Shown here: positions 1 through 12,084 of the stretch, piece by piece
How the letters are laid out: every line of letters starts with the position of its first letter
Position numbering within the stretch: the first letter of the stretch is position 1
Assembly: GCA_903813345.2 (NCBI GenBank)
Contig: CAIIXF020000012.1
Span: 25,554,184-25,618,183 of the forward strand
Origin: Owenia fusiformis
Taxonomy: Eukaryota; Annelida; Polychaeta; Sabellida; Oweniidae
Direction: 5' to 3'
Length of the DNA: 64,000 nt
Translations under genes and position numbers: made by a program
The notes under the pieces: generated by a model
Seen by the model: the letters and a program-made list of their open reading frames with translations, nothing else
Databases searched by the model: none
Told to the model about the DNA's origin: nothing

Positions 1-3000
1 ACTCTTGACGAAATGTCAATTTTCCGACCAGTCGTACGTCACACTGCTGCATGCCAGTCCTTTGCAATTTTGTGAGACGTTTAAGTATATATTTTGGAGT
101 ATGCTTTTGAATGGATTTAATGAATGATGTTCCCGTTGGTGATATATTTTATATCTAATTCGTCTTAAATCTATGATGCAGTTTGTGCTCTGGAGGAAAT
201 GTCAATTTTCGGACCAGTCGTACGTAACGCTGGTAGCAGCATGATATTTGTTATTTTGTGAGATGTTACAGGATACATTTTTACATTTGCCCTACCGAGG
301 ACAAGTTGATTGGTCATTCTATTCGTGAGATATTGAGTATCTAATTTGTCATTCAAGTCTGATTTACTTTGGGCCATGTACGGAATGTCAACTTTCGGAC
401 CAGCTGTACATCGCACTGGTAGCAGCGGCTAATTTGATATATTGTGAGACGTTTATGTATATATTTTTACGTTTGCCAAAGGAGGGATGTATCGATTGAC
501 TTCTCTGTTAGGGGGATATATAATATCCACTTCGTCTTAAATCGCTTATGCAATTTGCGCTCTTGACGAAATGTCAATTTTACGACCAGTCGTACATCAC
601 ACTTTTATATGCCAGTCCTTTGCAATTTTGTGAGACGTTTAGGTTTATATTTTTGAGTATGCTCTGTAATGGATTTAATGAATGATGTTCCCGTTCGTGA
701 TATATTTTATATCTAATTCGTCTTAAATCTATGAAGCAGTTTGTGCTCTGGAGAAAATGTCAATTTTCGGACCAGTCTTACGTAACGCTGGTGGCAGCAT
801 GATATTTGTCATTTCGTGAGATGTTTCAGGATACATTTTTACATTTGCCTTACCGAGGACTTGTTGATTGGTCATTCTCTTCGTGAGATATTGAGTATCT
901 AATTTGTCATACAAGTCTGATTTACTTTGGGCTATGTACGGAATGTCAATTTTTGGACCAGCTGTACATCGCACTGGTAGCAGCGACTAGTTTGATATAT
1001 TGTGAGACGTTTATGTATATATTTTTACGTTTGCCAAAGGAGGGATGTATCAATTGACTTTTCTGTTAGGGGGATATATAATATCCAATTCGTGTTAAAT
1101 CGCTTATGCACTTTGCACTCTTGACGAAATGTCAATTTTCCGACCAGTCGTACGTCACACTGCTGCATGCCAGTCCTTTGCAATTTTGTGAGACGTTTAA
1201 GTATATATTTTGGAGTATGCTTTTGAATGGATTTAATGAATGATGTTCCCGTTGGTGATATATTTTATATCTAATTCGTCTTAAATCTATGATGCAGTTT
1301 GTGCTCTGGAGGAAATGTCAATTTTCGGACCAGTCGTACGTAACGCTGGTAGCAGCATGATATTTGTTATTTTGTGAGATGTTACAGGATACATTTTTAC
1401 ATTTCCCTACCGAGGACTTGTTGATTGGTCAATATGTTCGTGAGATATTGAGTATCTAATTTGTCATACAAGTCTGATTTACTTTGGGCTATGTACGGAA
1501 TGTCAATTTTCGGACCAGCTGTACATCGCACTGGTAGCAGCGACTAGTTTGATATATTGTGAGACGTTTAAATATATATTTTTACGTTTGCCAAAGGAGG
1601 AATGTATCGATTGACTTCTCTGTTAGGGGGATATATAATATCCAAGTCGTCTTAAATCGCTTATGCAATTCGCTCTTGACGAAATGTCAATTTTCCGACC
1701 AGTTGTACGTCACATTGCTACATGCCAGTCCTTTGCAATTTTGTGAGATGTTTAAGTATATATTTTGGAGTATGCTCTCGAATGGATTTAATGAATGATG
1801 TTCCTGTTCGTGATATATTTTATATCTAATTCGTCTGAAATCTTTGATGCAGTTTGTGCTCTGGAGGAAATGTCAATTTTCGGACCAGTCGTACGTCACG
1901 CTGTTGGCAGCATGATATTTGTTATTTAGTGACATATTTCAAGATACATTTTTACATTTGCCCTACCGAGGACAAGTTGATTGGTCATTCTATTCGTGAG
2001 ATATTGAGTATCTTGTTTGACATACAAGTCTGATTTACTTTGGGCTATGTACGGAATGTCAATTTTCGGACCAGCTGTACATCACACTGGTAGGAGCGAC
2101 TAGTTTGATATATTGTGAGACGTTTATGTATATATGTTTACGTTTGCCAAAGGAGGGATGTATCGATTGACTTCTCTGTTAGGGGGATATATAATATCCA
2201 ATTCGTCTTAAGTCGCTTATGCAATTCGCGCTCTTGACGAAATGTCAATTTTCCGACCAGTCGTACGTCACACTTCTACATGCCAGTCCTTTGCAATTTT
2301 GTGAGACGTTTAGGTATATATTTTGGAGTATGCTCTTGACTGGATTTAATGAATGATGTTCCCGTTCGTGATATATTTTATATCTAATTCGTCTTAAATC
2401 TATGATGCAGTGTGTGCTCTGGAGGAAATGTCAATTTTCGGACCAGTCGTACGTAACGCTGGTGGCAGCATGATATTTGTTATTTATTGAGATATTTCAG
2501 GATACATTTTTACATTTGCCCTACCGAAGGCTTGTTGACTGGTCATTCTATTCGTGAGATATTGAGTATCTACTTTGTCATTCAAGTCTGATTTACTTTG
2601 GGCCATGTACGGAATGTCAATTTTCGGACCAGCTGTACATCGCACTGGTAGAAGTGACTAATTTGATATATTGTGAGACGTTTATGTATATATTTTTACG
2701 TTTGCCAAAGGAGGAATGTATCGATTGACTTCTCTGTTAGGGGGATATATAATATCCAATTCGTCTTAAATCGCTTATGCAATTTGCGCTCTTGACGAAA
2801 TGTCAATTTTTCGACCAGTCGTATGTCACACTGCTACATGCCAGTCCTTTGCAATTTTGTGAGACGTTTAAGTATATATTTTGGAGTATGCTCTTGAATG
2901 GATTTAATGAATTATGATGTTCCCGTTCGTGATATATTTTATATCTAATTCGTCTTAAATCTATGATGCAGTTTGTGCTCTGGAGGAAATGTCAATTTTC

Positions 3001-4228
3001 GGAGCACTCGTACGTAACGCTGGTGGCAGCATGATATTTGTTATTTAGTAAGATGTTCCAAGATAAATTTTTTCATTTGCCCTACCGAGGACTTGTTGAT
3101 TGGTCTTTCTGTTCGTGAGATATTGAGTATCTAATTTGTCATACAAGTCTTATTTACTTTGGGCTATGTACGGAATGTCAATTTTCGGACCAGCTGTACA
3201 TCCCACTTGTAGCAGCGACTAGTTTGATATATTGTGAGACGTTTAGGTATATATTTTTACGTTTGCCAAAGGAGGGATGTATCGATTGACTTCTCTGTTA
3301 GGGGGATATATAATATCCAATTCGTCTTTAATCGCTTATGCAATTTGCGCTCTTGACGAAATGTCAATTTTTCGACAAGTCGTACGTCACACTGCTACAT
3401 GCCAGTCCTTTGCAATTTTGTTAGACGTTTAAGTATATATTTCGGAGTTTGCTCTAGAATGGATTAATTGAAAGATGTTCCCGTTCGTGATATATTTTAT
3501 ATCTAATTTGTCTTAAATCTATGATGCAATTTGTGCTCTGGAGGAAATGTCAATTTTCGGACCAGTCGTACGTAACGCTGGTGGCAGCATGATGTTTGTT
3601 ATTTAGTGAGATATTTCAGGATACTTTTTTACATTTGCCCTACCGAGAACTTGTTGATTGGTCATTCTATTCGTGAGATATTGAGTATCTAATTTGTCAT
3701 ACAAGTCTGATTCACTTTGGGCTATGTACGGAATGTCAATTTTCGGACCAGCTGTACATCGCACTGGTAGCAGCGACTAGGTTGATATATTGTGAGACGT
3801 TTATGTATATATTTTTACGTTTGCCAAAGGAGGGATATATCGATTGACTTCTCTGTTAGGGAGATATATAATACCTAATTCGTCTTAAATCGCTTATGCA
3901 ATTTGCGCTCTTGACGAAATGTCAATTTTCCGACCCGTCGTACGTCTCACTGCTAAATGCCAGTCCTTTGCAATTTTGTGAGACGTTTAAGTATATATTT
4001 TGGAGTATGCTCTTGAATGGATTTAATGAATGAAGTTCCCGTTCGTGATATATTTTATATCTAATTCGTCTTAAATCTATGATGCAGTTTGTGCTCTGGA
4101 GGAAATGTCAATTTTCGGGCCAGTCGTATGTAAGACTGGTGGCAGCATGATATTTGTTGTTTAGTGAGATGTTTCAGGATACATTTTTACATTTGCCCTA
4201 CCGAGGACTCGTTGATTGGTCATTCTAT
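1..4228 (+). repeat. Satellite array, ~558-bp higher-order repeat of three ~186-bp monomers
   Basis: The landmark GACGAAATGTCAATTTT recurs at 7, 565, 1123, 1678, 2236, 2794, 3355 and 3913, a period of 555-561 bp. Inside each unit the same core (AATGTCAATTTTCGGACCAG) occurs three times about 186 bp apart, in three distinguishable versions. Type A is preceded by CTTGACG, type B by CTGGAGG and type C by TGTACGG. The array is therefore a trimeric higher-order repeat, about 7.5 units long, cut by the left window edge and ended on the right by an insertion at 4229. Short open frames here are by-products of the repeat. No gene is seen. Confidence 0.95.
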
Positions 4229-4798
4229 ACTCATCACTCTCTATCATAAGACACAACGCACATTTCTTCAGTTTCAAGAAATGAGAGCGCTTGGCACGCG
4301 TGTTTATTAATGAACATAGTACAACTGTTACATAAATAATGAGAACATGACCATGTATATGCATACAGTGAGTGAGTTCGTGAATGTCACTAGAAAATAC
4401 AAAACAGTATAACTGCACATGTATGACAATTCGATTGACACCATTAAAACCTCATCCAATTAATTAGGATTTATGAGGACTCTTAAACTAAGCAAAGACC
4501 TTAATTATCGAGGCCGAAATTCAAAAAAGGTCTTTGCAGAGATAATAAGGTATGCCAATCAAAATATCAATTTGTACGATCAATAATGACAAAATTTATG
4601 AAACATACAGAAATAATATAATCTACAAATTCGGAGTTAAGTGTATTCCTCGCACGCTGGCAAGCCTCAGAATGACGTGTTCCTAACACTTACTCACTCA
4701 CTCCAAACACAAATAACCGCCAAACCGTTCAGCCCATAGAAATCATTTATGTTCTCAAGTCGCTACACTGCGTTCCGCTCCACCGAACATAAATAGCT
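4229..4798. mobile_element. 570-bp insertion in the satellite with 7-bp target duplication
   Basis: The satellite text stops after ATTCTAT (4222-4228) and resumes with a second ATTCTAT (4799-4805). Uninterrupted monomers carry this heptamer once, so it is a target-site duplication. The inserted DNA has no matching terminal inverted repeats that I can see. Near its right end there is a hairpin with 10-base arms ATTTATGTTC / GAACATAAAT (about 4746-4795). No coding capacity was recognised. It could be a SINE-like or other non-autonomous element; the class is unresolved. Confidence 0.7.
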
Positions 4799-7400
4799 AT
4801 TCTATTCGTGAGATATTGAGTATATAATTTGTCATACAAGTCTGATTTACTTTTGGCTATGTACGGAATGTCATTTACTCAGTAGGTAGTAGGTAGTTAC
4901 CAGTTTCGCTACCAGGTGTCTGATTCGGGGGAATTAACATGGCAGGGTATTGCAAAATTCCCTTACTTGAATATGCATCAGTTTTAATGGTTCACTTTTC
5001 ATATTACCTTTATGTATCTAATAGTCGTACAAATTAAAATATGTCCAGTAAAAGAAAATAATATCTGCCCAACACAAGAAAAGATATTTCACTTTTTGTG
5101 GTTTTACAACATGGGCTCTATGGGCAATCTCCCCGACCTAGAAGTCACATTTTCAAAGAAAATTAAAATTTCAAAGTTGATAAACTCTTTTAAAAACCAC
5201 ATTTCTAAATGTCATTTTACATGTTGATTCCAAATATGACATCAGTTTGACTGAATTGTGAATTTTTATTGACGTAAATCAAGATTATTTCTACTCGCAT
5301 CTGAGATATTGTCGAACCAGCTGTACATCGCACTGGTAGCAGTGACTCGTTTGATATATTGTGAGACGTTTATGTTCATATTTTTACGTTTGCCAAAGGA
5401 GGGATGTATCGGTTGACTTCTTTGTTAGGGGGATATATAATATCCAATTCGTCTTAAATCGTTTATGCAATTTGCGCTCTTGACGAAATGTCAATTTTCC
5501 GACCATTCGTACGTCACACTGCTACTAGCCAGTCCTTTACAATTTTGTTAGACGTTTAAGTATATATTTTAGAGTATGCTCTTGAATGGATTTATTGAAT
5601 GATGCTTCCATTCATGATATATTTTATATTTAATTGTATATATAAAAATCTAATCTTAACTCTCTAGTGTGCAGGTTGTGCTCTGGGGAAATGTCAATTT
5701 TCGTACCAGTCGTACGTAACGCTGGTGGCAGCATGAGATTTTCTAATTAGTGAGATGTTTAAGGATACATTTTTACATTTGCCCTACCAAGGACTTTTTG
5801 ATTGGTCATTCTATTTGTCAGATATAGAGTATCTAATTTGAAAAATTTGTCGTAAAGCTCTGATTTAAATTGCGCTTCAGACGAAATGTCAATTTTCGGA
5901 CCGGTCTTACGTCACGCTTGTAGCAGCATGTTAGTTAATTTGAGAGACGTTAAAGGATATAGTTTTGCCTTTGCTCTACTAAGGAGTTGTTGAGTGGTAC
6001 TTCTATCCGTGAGGTATTGGGTATTTAATTTGTCATAAAGCTCTGATTTTCATTTCACTCTGATAGAATATCAATTTTCTGAACAAGCGTACGACATGCT
6101 GGTTCTATGTAGTCCTTTGCTGATTTGTGAGACGTTTCAGTAAATATGTCTACGTTTTCAATACAAAGGATTTAATGACTGATATTTCTGGTCGTGAAAT
6201 ATTTTATATCAAAATTTGTCTGAAATCGCTGATACAGTTTGCTCTCTAGACTAAATTTTCGGACCGGTTTAACGTTACGCTGGTAGCAGCATGTTGGTTG
6301 ATAATTTGAGAGACGTTAAAGGATATATTTTTGCATTATTTTCTTCCAAGGACTTGAGTGTTCATTCTATTCGTGAGATTTTGAGTATCTTAATTATTTG
6401 TCATGAAGCTCTGATTTACTTTGCGCTCTTTACGGAATGTCAATTTTCGGACCAGTTGTACGTCGCGCTGGTAGCAGTGACTAGTTTAATATTTAGTGAG
6501 ACTTTCATCTATATATTTTTACGTTTTCTATAGGATGGATATGTTCATTGACTTTTCTGTAGGGCAGATATATAATATCCAATTCGTTTTAAGTCACTTA
6601 TGCAGTTTGCGCTCTAGACGAAATGTCAATTTTCTGACCAGTCGTACGTCACACTGCTACTAGCCAGTCCTTTGCTTTTTTTGTGAGACGTTTAAGTATA
6701 TATTTTGCAGTATGCTCTTGAATGGATTTAATGAATGATGTTCCTGTTCGTGATATATTTTATATCTAATTCGTCTTAAATCTCTGATGCAGTTTGTCCT
6801 CTTGACGAAATGTCAATTTTCGGACCAGTCGTACGTAACGATGTTGGCAGCGTTTATATTTGCTATTAAGTGAGATGTTTAAAGTTACATTTTTACATTT
6901 GCCCTATCCAGGATTTGTTGATTGGCCATTCTATTCGCCAAATATAGAGTATCTAATTTGTTGGATTTGTCGTGATGCTCTGATTTGAATTGCGCTCTAG
7001 ACGAAATCTAACGTCACACTGGTAGCAGTATGTTGGTTCTTAATTTGAGAGATGTTAAAGGATATATTTTTACAATTGCTCTACCAAAGACTTGTTGAGT
7101 GGTCAATCTATTCTTGAGATATTGAGTATCTAATTTGTAATAAAGCTCTGATTTACTTTGCGCTCTGTACGGAATGTCAATTTTCGGACCAGTTGTACAT
7201 CGCGCTGGTAGCAGCGACTAGTTTGATATATTACGAGATGTTTATGTATATGTATTCACATTTGCCATAGGATGGATGTGTTGATTGACTTTTTTGTTAG
7301 GGAGATATATAATATCCAATTCATGCAGTTTAATTTGTCATAAAGCTCTGATCTACTTTGCTTTCTGTACGGAATGTCAATTTTCGGACCAGATGTAACA
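4799..7400 (+). repeat. Diverged 186-bp satellite monomers
   Basis: Satellite sequence resumes after the first insertion, is interrupted again at 4874-5315, and continues to about 7400 as clearly diverged monomers. Cores are seen near 5490, 5690, 5890, 6070, 6250, 6440, 6620, 6810, 7000, 7180 and 7380. The clean A-B-C order of the left array is loosened, and many monomers carry small indels. This looks like the older edge of the array. Small ORFs in this stretch are repeat artefacts. Confidence 0.88.
4874..5315. other. Second non-satellite insertion (~440 bp)
   Basis: A type C monomer is split between GGAATGTCA (ending 4873) and ACCAGCTGTACATCG (starting 5316). The material between is unlike the satellite and begins with a short AGTAGGTAGTAGGTAG run. 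I see neither a target duplication nor inverted ends. A 71-codon ORF inside (5012-5227) resembles nothing I know. The origin is unknown; it may be a decayed transposon or filler DNA. Confidence 0.6.
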
Positions 7401-8812
7401 TTCTACTCTTAATTCATAGATCATATGTTAAATTTAGAGAACTTTTTATGTTGACCTACTTTTCGGACACCATATCTCAAAAGTGGGTCAAAATACTTTC
7501 TGACGGCAAAAGGCTTACACTATTAGCATACTTTTTGCTATCTGTGTACCAAATTTAAAGGAATATTATTAGAGTGTAGTGTCTGATTCGCAAAATTAAG
7601 GAAAAACTCAAACTTTGACCTAGATTTTGACCTTGGCTTTTTAGTGTTCAAATTTTGAGACAAAGTAGATTTTGAGGTCAACTATTCTTGTAGGCTTTCA
7701 TTATCTTGGCTGCATTACGTCTAAATACCGTGTTTTTCCAATTCATAATTTTCTTCAGCCACATTGACTTAACATGGGGCACCAAAATAGCGATTTTTGA
7801 GACCTCAAACCGCCATAACTTTCGAAATTGAAATTTGGTTTGCAGATTCGGATTCCTGAGAAAATTCTACATATATTTCATAACTCACACCTTGAATTTG
7901 GAGAATTTTTTGTTTTGACCTACTTTCCGGACGCCATATTTAAAAATCGGTAAAAGTAATCAAAAATCTAATGTCATATCTTTGCTTCGGCTATTGTCTG
8001 AACCGTCCTTCAACCAGTGGTGAACTGTTTTTTTTTCAATTTACATGTATACCTGCATATACATGTATCTAAGACGTTTTAGAAAAACAGGTGTGAACTC
8101 AATCATATTTCGTAAGACGTCTTGAAAATGGTGGTGTAAACTCGATATAATTTTCCTAAAATGTTTTAGCCAAGACGTCTTCAGATGACGCGTATAGTGT
8201 AAATAGGGCTACTGATACTCTTGGGCTACTTTGTACAAAGAACATGTCTGTTTAACAGAATATTGGTCCACTTAGACTTTTTCCAAAACAACTAGTAACT
8301 GCAAATATCATTTTTGTGGGAGTGTGGGCTGACCACTAAAACTGAACTTTTGTGATGAAGATAAGGCGGACTGGTTTATGTTTTCAATATGGCTGCTAAC
8401 CTGGGCATACATGTGCACTAAATAACTGCATGTACAGATTAGGCCATTCAAAATTAATTATATGTTGGCCATTCAAAATTAATTATATGTTGGCCATTCT
8501 GATGAAGGGCCTTATATTAAAAACTACAAAACCTTTATTTATTTCAAGGATTTTATATATTATTTAATAGTGAAAATGCAATACCACATTGTGGCTAAGC
8601 AAGTAACAATGTCATTTGTATGCATTACAAGTACAGAGTACATGGGGACAATTTGTTTCTTTTGAAAACATAGAATTAAGTGGCATTAATTATAAAAAAA
8701 ATATTTGAATAGCCTGAGTATTTTTCTAAATAGGGAATAAGTAGAAATTATTTTAGGCAATCCTTTGAGTGTCATGCTATTTATACATGATGCTGCCTTA
8801 TATTTTATGATA
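7400..8812. repeat. Non-coding stretch with a duplicated segment and a 25-bp doublet
   Basis: The segment around 7430-7500 (TTGACCTACTTTTCGGACACC) returns diverged at about 7890-7945 (TTGACCTACTTTCCGGACGCC), suggesting an old tandem repeat of about 460 bp. At 8442-8491 a 25-bp unit beginning GGCCATTCAAAATTAATT is repeated twice with no gap. No gene, RNA or transposon end is recognised in the rest. Confidence 0.5.
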
Positions 8813-8814
8813 TA

Positions 8815-9797
8815 CAATGCGTATCAAAAACGCAACAGATTCTTCTCTTGGAAAAGCACAAAACCAGTGATAACAGCATTGATTTCATTCAATGCACCAT
8901 AAAGTCATGTGTCTCATCTTTACAATGATATATCACACATTGATATTTGGTCATGGTTGGGCGAGTAATCATTCCATTTGCAAAGTGGGTCAAAATTAGC
9001 TTTAGGCCAAGTTATAAACATTGCAAAAGTCAGTGTACGGAGCCCGATGCAATATTGGACGAAAACCTAAAACCAATGCTGACTGCATCCTTTTAATTCA
9101 ATGTACCAAAAAGCCAAATTGCTCCTCTTTGCAATGGAATATCATTCATTCACAGGGAGTCATCTCTGGCCGAATAATCATTAAGTTTGCAAAGTGGGGC
9201 AAAATTCAGCTCGGACCCAAGTTTAAAACATTGCAAAAGTCAGTACAAGGGGCATAGGGGCTATTGGAAGAAGGTGTGACAGGTAATGGCATAGACAGTA
9301 AAGTGTTCATACTCATACTCTTGCAAGAATACATCCTATACCCCTCCAAATTTCCACCACATAAAGATGCGCTCATCTGTCCACGTCATGCATGGTTCAG
9401 CCCTGAATCATGTTTGGGTAAAGCAAAGAAAACAGCCCATGGGCAAATCTTTCTCGAGGTTTTGCAATATCTGGTGGAGGAATTGTGAGCACAGATGCTC
9501 CTGGGATAGCTCCAAAAGAAAAAGTCACAACAATTCAAGTCAGGGGAACTTCCATTGGCACTTAGCCCTTGCACTAAATTTTTCAATATCTAAAACTTGG
9601 GGCAGAGCCGATTTTGACCCACTGTGCAAATGGAAGGACTTCTCATCCAACCATTACCACATATATGTGAATGAATGACATATCATTGCAAAGAGGAGAG
9701 ACATGGCTTTATGGTACATTAAATGATATTGATGTAGTCATCACTAGTTTTGTGATTTTACGAGATAACTACTTGTTGCGTTTTTTTATACGCCCTG
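8815..9797. mobile_element. Mariner-type foldback element with long inverted arms
   Basis: The ends read CAATGCGTATCAAAAACGCAAC (left) and, reverse-complemented, CAGGGCGTATAAAAAAACGC (right). Each is flanked by TA, as expected for the IS630/Tc1/mariner superfamily. The similarity between arms extends well past the tips: 8815-9010 matches the reverse complement of about 9560-9797, and a second copy of the left arm follows in tandem at about 9020-9245. The central minus-strand sequence keeps a transposase-like fragment (separate entry). The element is non-autonomous. Confidence 0.75.
9386..9586 (-). pseudogene. Transposase fragment (mariner-like third catalytic region)
   Basis: The minus-strand translation contains SSPDLNCCDFFFWSYPRS. 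This matches the well-known mariner/maT block around the last catalytic Asp (consensus like SPDLNPCDFFLWGY). The frame then stops. Shortly downstream on the same strand, in another frame (from 9389), MTWTDERIFM resembles the second catalytic Asp block. In intact transposases that block lies upstream of SPDLN, so either the order is permuted here or one match is chance. Too short and disrupted to be active. Confidence 0.6.
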
Positions 9798-9839
9798 TAT
9801 AGTATACTGAAAGAGGATTTTTCTGAATTATTTGTGTTT

Positions 9840-10380
9840 AAATATGGGAACTGCAAATTGGCAAATAACTTTAAGGTTAAATGTCCATAAAGACATTTAA
9901 TTTCAAATTCCAAAGCAAATGCCAGTGGGCATTTATTAAAAGTGACCCTATAACTATGTAGAATATGGCAAACATGTTTAGAAAACTGGCGAGAAGCAAT
10001 TTAAATAAGAACATCCATTCTCGTGGAATTGCCCTCGTGTGCATTTAATTGCAGACATGTTATCCTAATTGCCCATGGGCATTTAAAATAATAATCACAT
10101 CCCAACTCTTAAAACATGCTTAAGAAACTGTTGGAGTCTCAAAAGGCTGCAAAAGCATTCATTTTTGAAACAGGAAAATTTAGTCCCCCTAAAAATGCCC
10201 ATGTGGGGATTTATTCTCAATTTTCGTGTAAATGCCCGTGAGAATTTATTATAAATATTTTTTATTCCCATTCATATTTCTTCAGTCAGTCGCAGTCAAA
10301 ATTAAGCCGATTGCTTTCATTTCTTGTGTTAGAAAATGGCAAAATTTTGACAAAAATAGCATCTCTCAAAGTTAACCACC
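9840..10380. repeat. Decayed short repeats around 'GCCCATGGGCATTTAA'
   Basis: Variants of AATGCCCATGGGCATTTAATAA recur near 9915-9945, 10020-10095, 10190-10215 and 10225-10255. They are often themselves near-palindromic (GCCCATGGGC). Spacing is irregular, so this is an old, degraded minisatellite or a set of MITE remnants. No gene is seen. Confidence 0.4.
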
Positions 10381-10383
10381 CTA

Positions 10384-11090
10384 ATGTCAAGGTCAAATGT
10401 CAAAATTCTCAGAAATAACATTTTAAGTAATAAGTCATACTTCGTCTTCCAATTCCATGTTAATATACATTTGTTCTGTAAGGGAGCTAACGTGTCCTTT
10501 TCAATGAGTTTGGTTCATCAGTTGCCAAAAGGTACTTTTCAAAAAGTGTTTCGTTTTTGGGACAACCGTTATACATCATTACACCACATTTCCGAACTGT
10601 ACAAAGCGATGGATTCATAAGTTGATCATACAATGTAATTTCAATTTCAGGACGATTCCATGTATGTGTGCCGCTTTAAACATGTAATGGCTTTATTTGC
10701 TCGATCCCCAATCACTGATGACAGTTGCTAAATATGTATACTTTTGAACATTTTGTTTATTCTAACCATTCATTTTTGGATCGTTCTTGACAAACGTTGC
10801 CACATTTCCAGAATTTCATGATTTTTGTTTTATCAATGTTAATTTCAGGTTTCCAGACATTACATAAAGACTCGAGAGTGTTTAGTTTTAGTTGCATTTC
10901 TTCTTGGTAGTATCAAATATAACTAAATCGTCTGCAAATAGCATATTGCTAACATTTTGAGTTTTAAGGGATGGAGATTTCCCAATATTATCAAACTTTT
11001 TATTTGATATAGTAGTGCAATTTGTGACTGGCATCAGATTTATGCCAATCAACGTAACTTTTAACAATCTTCCCAATGATACGTGTATAT
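10384..11090 (-). pseudogene. Decayed LINE reverse transcriptase
   Basis: Reading the minus strand from about 11076 down, the frame holds MLFADDLVIFDTTKK, the reverse-transcriptase active-site block (consensus YADD). After frameshifts come pieces resembling 'WKPEININKTKIMKF' (thumb start) and LYSSEMWC near 10590, the counterpart of LLYGSEFW in the LINE at 20-26 kb. Several stops and frameshifts break the frame. It therefore belongs to the same broad group as that LINE but is much older. The surrounding small ORFs are not real. Confidence 0.75.
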
Positions 11091-12084
11091 CATACTAAAT
11101 TTTGGTACCATATATCTCGGTTTTGGCTGTAGAGGGGACTTATTGGACATTTTCATTGCATTTAGACACAATTAGAACTCTAATTTGAACATGGTCTCAA
11201 TATTAGCGTCAGAGAACCCATACATATAATTGTCATATCCCGGGTGTCATATAGACCTGATGATTTTTATGGGTCTAGCATCTAGCATGAAGTTCAGGTA
11301 ATATATTACTTCCTGGTATTTGGCCTTGAGGATACGATTTTACGCCGGCCGAAGACAATGGACCTCATATTTAAATGTAATTGGCATAGAGATGGCACAA
11401 AACGGTGGTAATAGTATAGTATCTATATAACTGAATAAAGCTTGAATAATAGATGCCACTCTTGTTTGTAATTAATTTGCTTGGACTAAACTTCTATTGA
11501 CTTTAATGCTAGAAACCGGAGCTAGAAACTTGCATAGTCACTTGATTTCATGATTTATCAAAACGCGTTGGTCGAATCTGTCTGAAACTCGAATGGCATA
11601 CTATTGTATAACCCTGTCAGTGTGCGTATTGTACATGAAAATGTTTGGCGTCATTCGAATAAACCATTGTTTTGAAGGATTTTAGCATTACATCAATGGA
11701 GATTTGTCCCAAGTTTTTTTTAAATGCCATGGAAAAGGATTTAAAAGGTATAACTGTGTAAATCAAAGCTATTCTTTGAGAAAACGTTCCACTGACATCA
11801 AATATGCTATCAAAAATAAAGAAAATTAAATCATTAGAGGTAATAAGTGCAAATCTCTTAAAATCTCATTCCCGCGATCTCATTAAAAACGAGAATTTGC
11901 AAGATTTCAAAGCTATTTTGAAATTCCCCTATTGGATGACATGTAGGCGAATGGCTCACTAGAACCGAATGGCAGTCTGGCCGAAAATTAAATTATTGGC
12001 GACATCTATTTATTCATATTCATTCATCTTTACGGCCCCGGTAGAAGGGGGCGAGATTTGTATTGGCACGTTCAATTACCAATT
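11091..12084. other. No gene seen
   Basis: A+T-rich single-copy-looking sequence. I see no ORF with recognisable similarity, no RNA gene and no clear repeat ends. Confidence 0.5.

Noticed and set aside
171-1798. ORFs of ~80 codons repeated in the satellite
   Set aside because: Each is the same stretch of monomer read again; copies elsewhere in the array are interrupted.
4229-4798. Helitron end (hairpin near the right border)
   Set aside because: A 7-bp target duplication is present and no TC/CTRR termini fit; Helitrons insert without duplication.
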